Positions 55,992 to 64,000 of a stretch of DNA of 64,000 nt are shown piece after piece. A program made the position numbers and the translations under genes. The DNA is from Anaerococcus sp. Marseille-Q5996 (GTDB lineage: Bacteria; Bacillota; Clostridia; Tissierellales; Peptoniphilaceae): the NCBI RefSeq assembly GCF_946893725.1, contig NZ_CAMPPE010000002.1, positions 248,001 through 312,000 of the forward strand. The letters run 5' to 3'. The notes under the pieces are model-generated. The model was not told where the DNA came from. It saw only the letters and a list, made by a program, of their open reading frames with translations, and made no database searches. How positions within the stretch are numbered: the stretch's first letter is position 1; each line of letters begins with the position of its first letter.

Positions 55992-56711
55992 TTACTCGTG
56001 AGCTACTTCTAAGGCCAAGGTCATCATATTTGTGTATGATTTTTCACGATTTTCAGCACTATCAGCTACATTTTCAACAAGAGAATCACTTATTGTAAAA
56101 ATACCTAAGCCTTTTTTTCCATATTTCCTTGCAGCCATAAATAAACCATAGCTTTCCATCTCTACGCATAGAACTCCGTATTTTTTCATATTTTCAAAAA
56201 CACCTTCAGGTAATTCATTGTAAAATTGATCTGAACTATGAACTTGTCCGCAATGAGTTGTATAGCCTAGCTCTATAGACTTATTATATGTTTCTAACAT
56301 TAGATCAAAATCAGGAGTTGGTGAGAAATTGATATTGGCAAAAAGATTATCATTTATTGAACTTTCCGAACATGCACTTGTAGCTATAACGATGTCATGA
56401 AGCTTTATATCTTCTTGCATAGATCCTGCAGTTCCTACTCTAATTATTGTATCTACGTCATATCCTCCAAAAAGCTCATTATAATAAATCATAGATGATG
56501 GAATTCCCATTCCAGATCCCATAACTGAAACTCTTTTGCCTTTGTAATATCCTGTAAAACCTAGCATTCCTCTTGTTTCTGTAAATTGTGTTACATCATC
56601 AAGGAAATTTTCAGCAATAAATTTTGCTCTTAATGGATCTCCCGGCATTAAAACTGTTTTTGCAATTTGATCAGCACTTGTTGCTGATATATGTGGTGTA
56701 GGTATGTTCAT
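55992..56711 (-). CDS. deoD: Purine nucleoside phosphorylase DeoD-type
   Basis: Hexameric PNP splitting purine nucleosides to base plus ribose-1-phosphate. PTPHISATSADQIAKTVLMPGDPLRAKFIA at the N-terminus, RVGTAGSMQEDI near 91, CVEMESYGLFMAA near 181, and the catalytic Asp in TISDSLV near 205. 239 aa. First gene of the seven-gene deoD-to-prsA2 operon. A weak minus-strand promoter (TTTAAA-17-TATTAT) lies between it and the rpiB terminator; the ribosome site is TAGGAGAT. Confidence 0.96.
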   Translation of the reverse strand: MNIPTPHISATSADQIAKTVLMPGDPLRAKFIAENFLDDVTQFTETRGMLGFTGYYKGKRVSVMGSGMGIPSSMIYYNELFGGYDVDTIIRVGTAGSMQEDIKLHDIVIATSACSESSINDNLFANINFSPTPDFDLMLETYNKSIELGYTTHCGQVHSSDQFYNELPEGVFENMKKYGVLCVEMESYGLFMAARKYGKKGLGIFTISDSLVENVADSAENREKSYTNMMTLALEVAHE

Positions 56712-56769
56712 ATAATCTCCTATTATTAATTTCTTATTCTATAATAACATTTTTAAAAACTTTTTTAAA

Positions 56770-56803
56770 CTTAAAAAAAGATAGACAATAATTTTCTATC
56801 TTT
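56770..56803 (-). terminator. Intrinsic terminator of rpiB
   Basis: Minus strand AAAGATAG (56803-56796) pairs with CTATCTTT (56784-56777), 11-base A/T-rich loop, then T-run. The 5' arm contains the rpiB stop codon TAG. Confidence 0.85.
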
Positions 56804-57236
56804 TCTCAATTTCAGTTATTTTATCCACTCTTCTTTGGTGACGACCACCTTCAAAGTCAGTTTTTGCAAATTCTTCTACAATCATTTTTGCAGTTTCACT
56901 TCCTATTACCCTAGCTCCAAGGCATAAGCAATTTGCGTTATTGTGAGCACGACTCATTCTTGCAGAAAATGCTTCTGATACACATGCTGCTCTTATTCCA
57001 TCAATTTTATTTGCAGAAATACTCATACCTAGTCCTGTCCCACAAACTAAAATTGAAAAATTAGCTTCACCTTCTAATACTTTATCACATGCTTTTTGAG
57101 CAAAATCTGAGTAATCAACGCTATCTTTTCCATCTGTTCCTACATGGATTACTTCATGACCAAGTTCTTCTAGTTTTTCTTTAATAGGTGTGTATAAATC
57201 AATACCACCGTGATCATTTCCTATAACATATTTCAT
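56796..57236 (-). CDS. rpiB: Ribose-5-phosphate isomerase B
   Basis: Interconverts ribose-5-P and ribulose-5-P in the pentose phosphate pathway, feeding prs. MKYVIGNDHGGIDLYTPIKEKLEELGHEVIHVGTDGKDSVDYSDFA and the active-site Cys in VCGTGLGMSISANKIDGIRAA (near 66), then NANCLCLGARVIG. 146 aa is typical. A possible promoter (TTGTAA-17-TAACAT) lies upstream and the ribosome site is TGGAGGATAAGGG. Confidence 0.96.
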   Translation of the reverse strand: MKYVIGNDHGGIDLYTPIKEKLEELGHEVIHVGTDGKDSVDYSDFAQKACDKVLEGEANFSILVCGTGLGMSISANKIDGIRAACVSEAFSARMSRAHNNANCLCLGARVIGSETAKMIVEEFAKTDFEGGRHQRRVDKITEIEKR

Positions 57237-57268
57237 CCCTTATCCTCCATACTTTTAACTATACATAA

Positions 57269-57297
57269 ATGTTATCATAGGCATATTAACTTTACAA
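57269..57297 (-). promoter_or_regulatory. Candidate promoter of rpiB
   Basis: Minus strand TTGTAA (57297-57292), 17-base spacer, TAACAT (57274-57269), in the divergent gap with murC. Confidence 0.5.
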
Positions 57298-57315
57298 GTT
57301 GTAATAAAAAGCATA

Positions 57316-57324
57316 TGATATAAT
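57316..57324 (+). promoter_or_regulatory. Extended -10 promoter of murC
   Basis: TGA-TATAAT at 57316-57324 with no good -35. The murC ATG at 57356 follows TAGGAGAGA. Confidence 0.65.
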
Positions 57325-57355
57325 GTAATAAAGTAAGACGAAACTAGGAGAGAAG

Positions 57356-58759
57356 ATGTTTGAATTTAATTTGAATGGACATGATTTTAATTATGTTCAT
57401 TTTATAGGTATAGGTGGTATATCAATGAGTGGTATAGCTGCCTTACTGTTGAATAAAGGATATAAAATATCTGGTTCTGATAGAACACTTACAGATATTA
57501 CTAAAAATTTAGAAGATAATGGTGCAAAAATATTTATAGGTCAAAGGAAAGAAAACATAACAAATCCTAACCTTGTTGTATATACAGACGCCATTTTAGA
57601 TGACAATGAAGAATTAATAGCTGCTCGTAATTTAGGTGTTCCAGTAGTAACACGTGGTGTTTTTCTTGGAGCTTTAATGAAAAATTACAAGCACTCTATT
57701 GCTGTATCAGGTTCACATGGAAAATCTACTGCTACTAGTATGATTTCAAAAATATTGCTTAACTCAAGTGAAGATGCCAGTATACTTTTAGGCGGAGAGC
57801 TTGATGATATGCATGGAAATGTCCATGTGGGAGATGATAAATATCTTGTAACTGAAGCCTGTGAGTACAAAGGAAACATTAGATATTATTATCCACAAAC
57901 TGTAATAATTTTAAATATTGACGAAGATCACTTAGATTATTACAAGGATTTAAATGATATTGTAGATACATTCAAAGCTTATTTAAGAAATCAAGATGAA
58001 AATTCAAAAACCATATTAAACCTTAATGAAGAAAACAACAAGCTAGTTCTTGATTCAGTGCAGGGTGATCTAATAACTTACGCCCAAGAAAATTATGCAG
58101 CTGACTATGTGGCACACAACATTGCTTTTGATGATATTGGTAGACCAAATTTTGATTTAAAAATGAAAAATGGATTGATAGAACACTTTGAATTAGGTGT
58201 TATTGGAAGACATAATATAAATAATGCTATGGCATCAATAATAGCTACTTATGAAAATGGAATAGATATTCCAACTATAAAAGAGAATCTAAGAGCTTAT
58301 TCTGGGCTTAAACGCAGGATGGAAATAATCGGTCATGTAAATGATGCTACAATTATGACGGATTATGGTCACCACCCTTCTGAAATTGAAGTAACACTTA
58401 ATGCATTAAAAGAACATACTGAAGGAAAACTAGTCTGTATTTGGCAACCTCACACCTACAGTAGAACAAAAACATTATTTGATGACTTTTTAAACTGTTT
58501 TGATGGAGCTGATGAAGTTGTAATAACAGATATATATGCTGCCCGTGAAAAATATGACCCATCTATTCACTCTAAAGATGTAGTAGAGGCTCTAATTGAA
58601 AAAGGAATAAATGCTAAGTATTTAGGAACTTTTGAACAAGCTCGTGATTATGTATACGAAATCGCCCAACCATCTGATTTAATTATAACAACAGGTTGTG
58701 GAAATCCAGATGAGCTAGCTCATATGATTGTGGATGATCAAGTAAAAGTAAGTGCTTAA
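57356..58759 (+). CDS. murC: UDP-N-acetylmuramate-L-alanine ligase
   Basis: Adds the first alanine of the peptidoglycan stem peptide. FIGIGGISMSGIAALL (16-31), ATP loop VSGSHGKSTATSMISK (near 118), EACEYKGNI and LNIDEDHLDYY near 178-200, GRHNINNAMASI near 279, and DYGHHPSEI near 336. 467 aa is typical. A rightward single gene in a leftward region, with its own promoter and terminator. Its substrate alanine partner enzyme Alr is encoded nearby in the opposite direction. Confidence 0.97.
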   Translation: MFEFNLNGHDFNYVHFIGIGGISMSGIAALLLNKGYKISGSDRTLTDITKNLEDNGAKIFIGQRKENITNPNLVVYTDAILDDNEELIAARNLGVPVVTRGVFLGALMKNYKHSIAVSGSHGKSTATSMISKILLNSSEDASILLGGELDDMHGNVHVGDDKYLVTEACEYKGNIRYYYPQTVIILNIDEDHLDYYKDLNDIVDTFKAYLRNQDENSKTILNLNEENNKLVLDSVQGDLITYAQENYAADYVAHNIAFDDIGRPNFDLKMKNGLIEHFELGVIGRHNINNAMASIIATYENGIDIPTIKENLRAYSGLKRRMEIIGHVNDATIMTDYGHHPSEIEVTLNALKEHTEGKLVCIWQPHTYSRTKTLFDDFLNCFDGADEVVITDIYAAREKYDPSIHSKDVVEALIEKGINAKYLGTFEQARDYVYEIAQPSDLIITTGCGNPDELAHMIVDDQVKVSA

Positions 58760-58762
58760 ATT

Positions 58763-58796
58763 AAAATTGACCCCCTTATGGAGGTCAATTTTTTAT
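58763..58796. terminator. Terminator between convergent murC and mazF
   Basis: 10-bp stem AAAATTGACC (58763-58772) / GGTCAATTTT (58783-58792), then T6. The reverse strand also has a short T-tract, so it may serve mazF too. Confidence 0.87.
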
Positions 58797-58806
58797 ATGT
58801 ACAATT

Positions 58807-59160
58807 TTAAAAATCAGTAGATAAATCGAGTGATATAGCCATTGCTTCGTTAATTTTAATCATAACTGTATTATCAAACGTTCCAATTTTTTCCCTAAGT
58901 CTTCTCTTATCTATAGTTCTTAATTGCTCCAAAAGTGCAACACTATTTTTTGGAAGACCAAATTCATTTCCTTTTATCTTTACATGAGTGGGAAGTTTTG
59001 CCTTATTTAATTGGCTGGTTATTGGTGCAACAATGATTGTTGGTGAATATTTATTACCAACATCATTTTGCACTACTATAACAGGTCTAACTCCCCCCTG
59101 TTCGCTACCAACAACTGGAGATAAATCTGCATAGAACAAATCTCCTCTTTTAATCTTCAT
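58807..59160 (-). CDS. mazF: MazF/EndoA-type mRNA endoribonuclease toxin without adjacent antitoxin
   Basis: 117-aa PemK/MazF-family protein. RGDLFYADLSPVVGSEQGGVRPVIVVQNDVGNKYSPTIIVAPIT covers the catalytic Arg and Thr of EndoA. In B. subtilis the order is alr-ndoAI-ndoA with the antitoxin between. Here mazF overlaps alr by 11 bases and there is no room for a mazE gene. Last gene of the mtaD-acpS/nnrD-alr-mazF operon. Whether it is active and what restrains it cannot be seen. Confidence 0.93.
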   Translation of the reverse strand: MKIKRGDLFYADLSPVVGSEQGGVRPVIVVQNDVGNKYSPTIIVAPITSQLNKAKLPTHVKIKGNEFGLPKNSVALLEQLRTIDKRRLREKIGTFDNTVMIKINEAMAISLDLSTDF

Positions 59161-60271
59161 AGATTTCTCCTAAATAATTATCCATACTAATTATTTTACC
59201 ACTTTTTTTATAAATTCTAGGTACACGAAGATTAATTGAAGTCATTAATTCATATGGTATTGTATTTATTTTAGCTGCTTCTTTGTAAATATCAGGATAA
59301 ATTATCACTTCATCATCAACTTTTACATCTACATCACTAACATCAACCATCATTTGATCCATGCAGACTCTTCCGATAACTTTACACAAGTGACCATTTA
59401 TTAAAACTTCACCAATATTTGAAAATGCTCTTATATAACCATCAGCATATCCAATACTTAGGGTGGCGATTTTCATTTTTTTATCACTAACAAATGTTCT
59501 GCCATAGGAAATTGATGTGCCAGGATCTACTTCTTTTACAAATATTACTCTCGATCTAAAGGAAAAACATTGCTTTAATTCTATATTTTTTTCTTCCTTT
59601 ACAACATCAGAAGGATACAAACCATATGTTGAAATACCGACACGCATCATATCTTTTGTTATATTGTGTTTTATAGCACCTGCGCTATTTGCTAAATGAA
59701 CAAAGTCTAACTTAAAGTTTTCATTAATAAACTTAGTTATTTTTATAAATTTTTCATACTGCATATTTGTATATGAAGTGTCTGCTTCATCAGCTGTAGA
59801 AAAATGAGTAAATACAGAAATTATATTAATATTTTCTAATTTTTTTAATTCCAGTATTTTTTCCTCTTCAAAATCACGAAATCCAATTCTACCCATTCCA
59901 GTATCTAAAAGTATATGAGCATTAACTTTACCAACTATATTTTTGTTTATTAATTTAGCATATTCTAAGTCAAAAATTGGAATATCTATATCATTATCGA
60001 TACACTTTTGTACATCTTCATAATAAACGGCACCAAGAATTAAAATTGGTTTTTTTATACCTGCCTCTCTTAATGCTAGTGCTTCGGTAACTCTTGCTAC
60101 TGCAAAATAGTCGACATTATCCTCGATATACTCCGCAATTTTATAAGCACCAAGTCCATAACCATTTGCTTTTAAAACAGCACAATACATAGATTCTGGA
60201 TTGATTTTCCTAATATTTTGAATATTTTCTAAAATTTTATCAATATCAATTTCTACATAACTTTCAATCAT
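59150..60271 (-). CDS. alr: Alanine racemase
   Basis: PLP enzyme making D-alanine for the cell wall. The PLP lysine is in CAVLKANGYGLGA (near residue 33). HILLDTGMGRIGF lies near 122, HLANSAGAI near 196, the second catalytic Tyr in SYGRTF near 263, and GRVCMDQMMVDV near 307. 373 aa is typical. It overlaps mazF and follows the AcpS-NnrD gene by 2 bases behind a TGAGGTAATT site. Confidence 0.96.
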   Translation of the reverse strand: MIESYVEIDIDKILENIQNIRKINPESMYCAVLKANGYGLGAYKIAEYIEDNVDYFAVARVTEALALREAGIKKPILILGAVYYEDVQKCIDNDIDIPIFDLEYAKLINKNIVGKVNAHILLDTGMGRIGFRDFEEEKILELKKLENINIISVFTHFSTADEADTSYTNMQYEKFIKITKFINENFKLDFVHLANSAGAIKHNITKDMMRVGISTYGLYPSDVVKEEKNIELKQCFSFRSRVIFVKEVDPGTSISYGRTFVSDKKMKIATLSIGYADGYIRAFSNIGEVLINGHLCKVIGRVCMDQMMVDVSDVDVKVDDEVIIYPDIYKEAAKINTIPYELMTSINLRVPRIYKKSGKIISMDNYLGEIYED

Positions 60272-60273
60272 AA

Positions 60274-61464
60274 TTACCTCAATAACTTTAGTGCTTCTGG
60301 CAAACTAGATATAATATCTGTTGCCATAGTTGAATCTTCACCCAGTCTAAGACTAGCTATATCTCCAGCTAAAGAATGAACATACACTCCAAGTTTAGCA
60401 GCATTAAAAGAATCTAATCTATTACTAAAAGCTCCAATAATTCCGGTTAGTACATCTCCACTTCCAGCTGTAGCCATTCCAGGATTTCCTATATTATTTT
60501 TGTAAAATTTCTTTCCATCTGTTACAATTGTATGATTTGATTTTAATACTAATACCACATTATTGTCTTCAGCAAATTTTTTGGCAATGTGATCTGTATC
60601 TTCCTTTATTTTATCAATAGTTAAGCCAGTAAGTCTAGAAAATTCTCCCAAATGTGGTGTTAATATTATGTTTTTTTTAACTCCTACTTTTAATATACTC
60701 AAGTCTTTACTAACTGCATTTAAACCATCAGCATCAATAATAATATCCAAATTGACCTTATCAATAATTTGGCCAATTAGATTATTTAAATCTTCACCCC
60801 TACCCATACCAGGACCTATAACTAGGCTATCCATATCTTCAATCTTTTCTAATATTTGACCAAGAATTTTTTCACTATAAAAGAAATTTTGACAATCAAT
60901 TTCTTTTATAATCTGCTCATTGACTTTTACTTGTAAAATTTCAGATATAGATTTGGGAGCTAATATGAAAGTCATACCTGCACCTGATCGCATGGCTGAA
61001 AGGCTAGCCATATAAACTGAACCTGCCATACCAAGACTACCTCCTAAAAAAGCAATTTTGCCATAATTGCCCTTATGAGTATCAGATTCTCTTTTTGGCA
61101 TTAATTTTTTCATATCAGAGTTAATTTTAATATTACAATCATTATTTAAACTACAAACAGCTACAGCGAAATTACCATCGTGACTTATAGAAATATTACC
61201 CTCAAAAAGGCTATCATTAACAAAGGCTAAAGGTTTACTATCAGTGTGTTTAATTTCAACTCTTTTTCTTAAAATAGAGGCTATATTTAAGTTTTTTGCC
61301 TTTATTACTGCTTCCTTAGCAGCAAAAATTCCAGCAAAAGTTTGCATAAAGTTTTGTTTTCCATAAGCATATTTTAGCTCATCATCAGTGAATATTTTAT
61401 TTAAAAATTTATCATCTGCTTTTTTTGAAAAATTTTCTATATTTACAATATCTATGCCGATCAT
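60274..61464 (-). CDS. Fusion of holo-ACP synthase (AcpS) and ADP-dependent NAD(P)H-hydrate dehydratase (NnrD)
   Basis: 396 aa. Residues ~1-118 are AcpS: GIDIVNIENF (Asp5) and FAAKEAVIKA (Glu51) are its metal-site motifs, and ISISHDGNFAVA follows. Residues ~128-396 are the YjeF C-terminal dehydratase that repairs hydrated NAD(P)H: GNYGKIAFLGGSLGMAGSVYMA, VIGPGMGR, DADGLNAVS, LTPHLGEF and GNPGMATAGSGDVLTGI (near 336). The usual partner domain NnrE (epimerase) is absent. The genes are commonly neighbours in Firmicutes; here one uninterrupted frame joins them. Start overlaps the mtaD stop (ATGA). Confidence 0.93.
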   Translation of the reverse strand: MIGIDIVNIENFSKKADDKFLNKIFTDDELKYAYGKQNFMQTFAGIFAAKEAVIKAKNLNIASILRKRVEIKHTDSKPLAFVNDSLFEGNISISHDGNFAVAVCSLNNDCNIKINSDMKKLMPKRESDTHKGNYGKIAFLGGSLGMAGSVYMASLSAMRSGAGMTFILAPKSISEILQVKVNEQIIKEIDCQNFFYSEKILGQILEKIEDMDSLVIGPGMGRGEDLNNLIGQIIDKVNLDIIIDADGLNAVSKDLSILKVGVKKNIILTPHLGEFSRLTGLTIDKIKEDTDHIAKKFAEDNNVVLVLKSNHTIVTDGKKFYKNNIGNPGMATAGSGDVLTGIIGAFSNRLDSFNAAKLGVYVHSLAGDIASLRLGEDSTMATDIISSLPEALKLLR

Positions 61465-62723
61465 AATAAGTTTTCACTTAATCTTTTTACATTTTCTTTA
61501 ATATCTTCAATGTCTAAGTAGGTATACTCCCCATTTTCATAAACTAATTCACCATCTATAAATACATAAGAAATGTCATTTTCATAAGTTGAATAACAAA
61601 TGGACGCTATTAGATCGTTATTGGGAATATGATTTATATTATCAATATTAATCATTATTAAATCTGCACACTTTCCTTCTTCCACTGTCCCTACTTTATC
61701 CCCAAGATCTAAAGCCTTAGCACCATTTATTGTAGCCATTTTTAAAACGTCAAAGGCTTTAAGATTATCAGCTGACTTTAGTTTTGATATTAATGCAGCT
61801 ACCTCGATTTCTTTTAGCATAGACTGTTTATTATTACTTGATGCTGAATCAGTACCCAAAGCTACATTAATTCTCTTATCCATTAATCTACTTACATCGC
61901 ATATTCCAGATGATAGTTTTAGGTTACTGGATGGATTATGTAAGATTGATACATTTTTAGATTCCAATATATCCAAATCACCATCAGACAAGTGAACACC
62001 ATGGGCAGCAATTGTTCTGTTTTCAAATATACCACACTCATCAAATACTTCTGTAGGGCTTTGACCGTATTTTTTCATACATTCATCATTTTCAAATTTT
62101 GTTTCTGATAAGTGAATATGAATAGGCATTTTGTATTTTGCGGCAATACCAGCAATTTTTTTCAAATAGTCTTTATAGGTAGTATATACAGCATGTGGTC
62201 CTAATGCTATCTCAATTTTGCCATCTTTTCCATTATATTTTTCATATAGTTCGATACATTCTTTAATTCTATAGTCATTTTCATCTGGACTTGATAGGCC
62301 TCTAGCTATTTGAGCTCTAAGCTTTGCTTTATCTAATGCTTTTATAGTTTCTTCTTGATAAAAATACATATCAGCAAAGGTTGTAGTACCAGTTTTTATC
62401 ATCTCAGCAAAAGATAATAATGAAGCATAATAAACCAATTCTTCATTTAGTTTGTCTTCAGCTGGAAATATGTAGTTATTAAGCCAAGTCATCAAATCAT
62501 TATCATCACCATAGTTTCTGAAGAAACTCATGCCAACATGTGTATGAGTATTGATAAAGCCTGGCATAGTTATAAAATTGTGGCCATCAATAACTTTATC
62601 TACTTTTAAATCCTTAATTTTGTCTATTCTAGATATTTTTCCATTTTTTATATAAATATCATCATTATTTAATTTATCATCATTCATAGATAAAATATTA
62701 GTATTTTTTATTAATATATTCAT
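61461..62723 (-). CDS. mtaD: Amidohydrolase, 5-methylthioadenosine/S-adenosylhomocysteine deaminase-like (MtaD)
   Basis: 420-aa metal-dependent deaminase. Zinc ligands are in PGFINTHTHVGM (near 57), the His of HLSETKFE (near 201), AAHGVHL (near 228) and LGTDSASSNNK (near 283). ALGPHAVYT is the substrate loop. The family converts the adenosine moiety of MTA/SAH to inosine; related guanine/chlorohydrolase-type activity cannot be excluded. The ATG directly follows the gatB terminator U-tract and has no visible ribosome site, which is odd. Confidence 0.85.
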   Translation of the reverse strand: MNILIKNTNILSMNDDKLNNDDIYIKNGKISRIDKIKDLKVDKVIDGHNFITMPGFINTHTHVGMSFFRNYGDDNDLMTWLNNYIFPAEDKLNEELVYYASLLSFAEMIKTGTTTFADMYFYQEETIKALDKAKLRAQIARGLSSPDENDYRIKECIELYEKYNGKDGKIEIALGPHAVYTTYKDYLKKIAGIAAKYKMPIHIHLSETKFENDECMKKYGQSPTEVFDECGIFENRTIAAHGVHLSDGDLDILESKNVSILHNPSSNLKLSSGICDVSRLMDKRINVALGTDSASSNNKQSMLKEIEVAALISKLKSADNLKAFDVLKMATINGAKALDLGDKVGTVEEGKCADLIMINIDNINHIPNNDLIASICYSTYENDISYVFIDGELVYENGEYTYLDIEDIKENVKRLSENLL

Positions 62724-62726
62724 ATT

Positions 62727-62754
62727 TTAAAAAAAGGAGTGGTTACCACTCCTT
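62727..62754 (-). terminator. Intrinsic terminator at the end of gatB
   Basis: Minus strand AAGGAGTGG (62754-62746) pairs with CCACTCCTT (62742-62734), 3-base loop, then T-run. The 5' arm overlaps the gatB stop codon; the U-tract ends a few bases before the mtaD start. Confidence 0.87.
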
Positions 62755-64000
62755 ATTCTCCTATTTTTTCCTTTAATAAGTTTGTTATCTCTACTGGATT
62801 TCCTTTACCTTTTGTTTTCTTCATAGCCTGCCCAACTAAGAAACCAAATGCACGATCTTTTCCATTTTTAATATCTTCAATAGATTCTGGATTTTCAGAT
62901 AGAACTTCATCAACAACTTCTTCTAAGAATCCACTATCACTAATTTGAAGAAGATTTCTTTCTTCAGCTAGTTTTTCCGGATCTTCATTTGATTCGTAAA
63001 TTTCACGCAGTAGTTTTTTTGCAACATTATTGTTAATCTTATCTTCTTTAGCAAGATTAATTAATTTTGCAAAGTTATCTACTGAAAGATTCATTGTTGA
63101 TGGACTTTGCTCTGTTTCATTTAATCTACGTGATAATTCTGTTAATATCCAATTTGCTGATGTTTTTGGTTCATTTACAATTTCATTTGTTTGTTCAAAT
63201 AGTTCAGCAAGCTCTCTATCATTAGCCAATAAACCTGCATCATATTCAGTCATTTCATATTCGGTAATATAACGACTTTGTTTTTTAGCAGGAAGTTCTG
63301 GGAGGTTTTCTCTTATATTATTAATATCTTCATCTTCTAAATAAATTTCTGGAATATCCCCGTCGACTGAAAACCTATAATCATTTCCAACTTCTTTATC
63401 ACGCATATGGATGGTTTCTAATTTTTCATCATCCCATCTTCTTGTTTCTTTTGTACCCATTTCACCTTTTTCAAGAAGCTCTGTATGACGTTTTACTTCA
63501 AAATCCAAAGCCTGTTCAATTGCCTTAATTGAGTTCATATTCTTAATTTCAGCTATATTAGTTTTATTACCTGTATCAGTATCTTGCATATTTATATTTA
63601 CATCCACACGCATAGATCCTTGAGCCATTATACAATCGGAAACTTCTAAGAATCTCAATGTTGATGCAAGTGTCTCAACAAAGTCACGCGCTTCATCAGG
63701 AGACTCAATATCTGGTTTTGTAACAATCTCTATAAGCGGAACTCCAGCACGATTGTAATCCATCAATGTTCTACCTTCTTCATCATGGTTTGATTTACCA
63801 GTATCTTCTTCCATGTGAATTTCTATAAGACCTATTTTTTTGCCACTTGAAAGCTCTATATAACCATTTGTCGCGTAAGGTTTATCATATTGGGTTATTT
63901 GATAGCCCTTTGTAAGATCTGGATAAAAATATTTTTTCCTATCCATTTTTTGATTATTTGCTATATCACAATTAAAAGCAAGTCCTGCTCTTAAGGCTAA
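62753..64000 (-). CDS. gatB: Aspartyl/glutamyl-tRNA amidotransferase subunit B (5' end outside window)
   Basis: Subunit of GatCAB, which converts Glu-tRNA(Gln) (and Asp-tRNA(Asn)) to the amide form. The frame continues to base 64,000 without a stop (LALRAGLAFNCDIANNQKMDRKKYFYPD), so the gene is cut by the window edge and the ATG at 63946 is internal. MDRKKYFYPDLTKGYQITQYD and GVPLIEIVTKPDIESPDEA are diagnostic; the YqeY-like tail domain fills the last ~150 residues. About 415 of ~475 residues are present. Confidence 0.97.
   Translation of the reverse strand, partial: LALRAGLAFNCDIANNQKMDRKKYFYPDLTKGYQITQYDKPYATNGYIELSSGKKIGLIEIHMEEDTGKSNHDEEGRTLMDYNRAGVPLIEIVTKPDIESPDEARDFVETLASTLRFLEVSDCIMAQGSMRVDVNINMQDTDTGNKTNIAEIKNMNSIKAIEQALDFEVKRHTELLEKGEMGTKETRRWDDEKLETIHMRDKEVGNDYRFSVDGDIPEIYLEDEDINNIRENLPELPAKKQSRYITEYEMTEYDAGLLANDRELAELFEQTNEIVNEPKTSANWILTELSRRLNETEQSPSTMNLSVDNFAKLINLAKEDKINNNVAKKLLREIYESNEDPEKLAEERNLLQISDSGFLEEVVDEVLSENPESIEDIKNGKDRAFGFLVGQAMKKTKGKGNPVEITNLLKEKIGE

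Noticed and set aside
1-64000. tRNA/rRNA genes, CRISPR arrays, insertion sequences or prophage
   Set aside because: Gaps between genes are nearly all under 120 bases and I saw no cloverleaf, direct-repeat array, transposase or phage gene; the only recombinase is Xer-like.

Overview
The window is a gene-dense, strongly AT-rich stretch of a bacterial chromosome made almost entirely of housekeeping genes. The content points to an anaerobic low-GC Gram-positive (Firmicutes/Tissierellia): L27 with a cleavable N-terminus next to the Prp protease, RNase J and RNase Y, SepF, an IreB-family protein, RqcH, RsfS, a GatB subunit, PrsA-type lipoproteins and MazF next to alr. A Peptoniphilaceae genus such as Anaerococcus is my best guess from the look of the proteins, but that is inference. 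I see no rRNA, tRNA, IS element, prophage or CRISPR array.

Layout. 1-31,479 is read almost wholly rightwards (34 of 37 genes): glyA-der-plsY-gpsA; sepF-ylmH-lspA-ung; a cysteine desulfurase-thiI pair; the rplU-prp-rpmA ribosomal cluster with its leader; obgE-yhbY-nadD-yqeK-rsfS-comEA; an Rrf2 regulator-alaS-ireB-ruvX-DUF1292-fur-rnj-trmR-trhP block; dut and a membrane-anchored protein; mutS-mutL-miaA and a PLP enzyme. Exceptions on the minus strand are an exonuclease, an acidic hypothetical protein and pepT. 31,492-64,000 is read almost wholly leftwards (25 of 27 genes): a Xer-type recombinase, rny, a heterodimeric ABC exporter, rpsB-tsf, gmk-rpoZ-coaBC-priA-ftsY, hup, the deoD-glmU-prs-pth-mfd-prsA-prsA2 operon, rpiB, the mtaD-acpS/nnrD-alr-mazF operon and a partial gatB. 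Only rqcH and murC run rightwards there.

The two halves converge at about 31.5 kb. The first leftward gene is a tyrosine recombinase, and a perfect 16-bp inverted repeat lies just upstream of it. Together these suggest, without proving, a replication-terminus region with a Xer/dif-like site.

Other notable points: a MutL whose endonuclease motifs all appear lost; a priA that seems to start at a non-standard AUU codon; an AcpS-NnrD fusion protein; a MazF with no MazE; an exonuclease gene that may be leaderless; a SuoX-fold membrane protein without cysteine; and a recurring design in which terminator hairpins are built into the last codons of genes.
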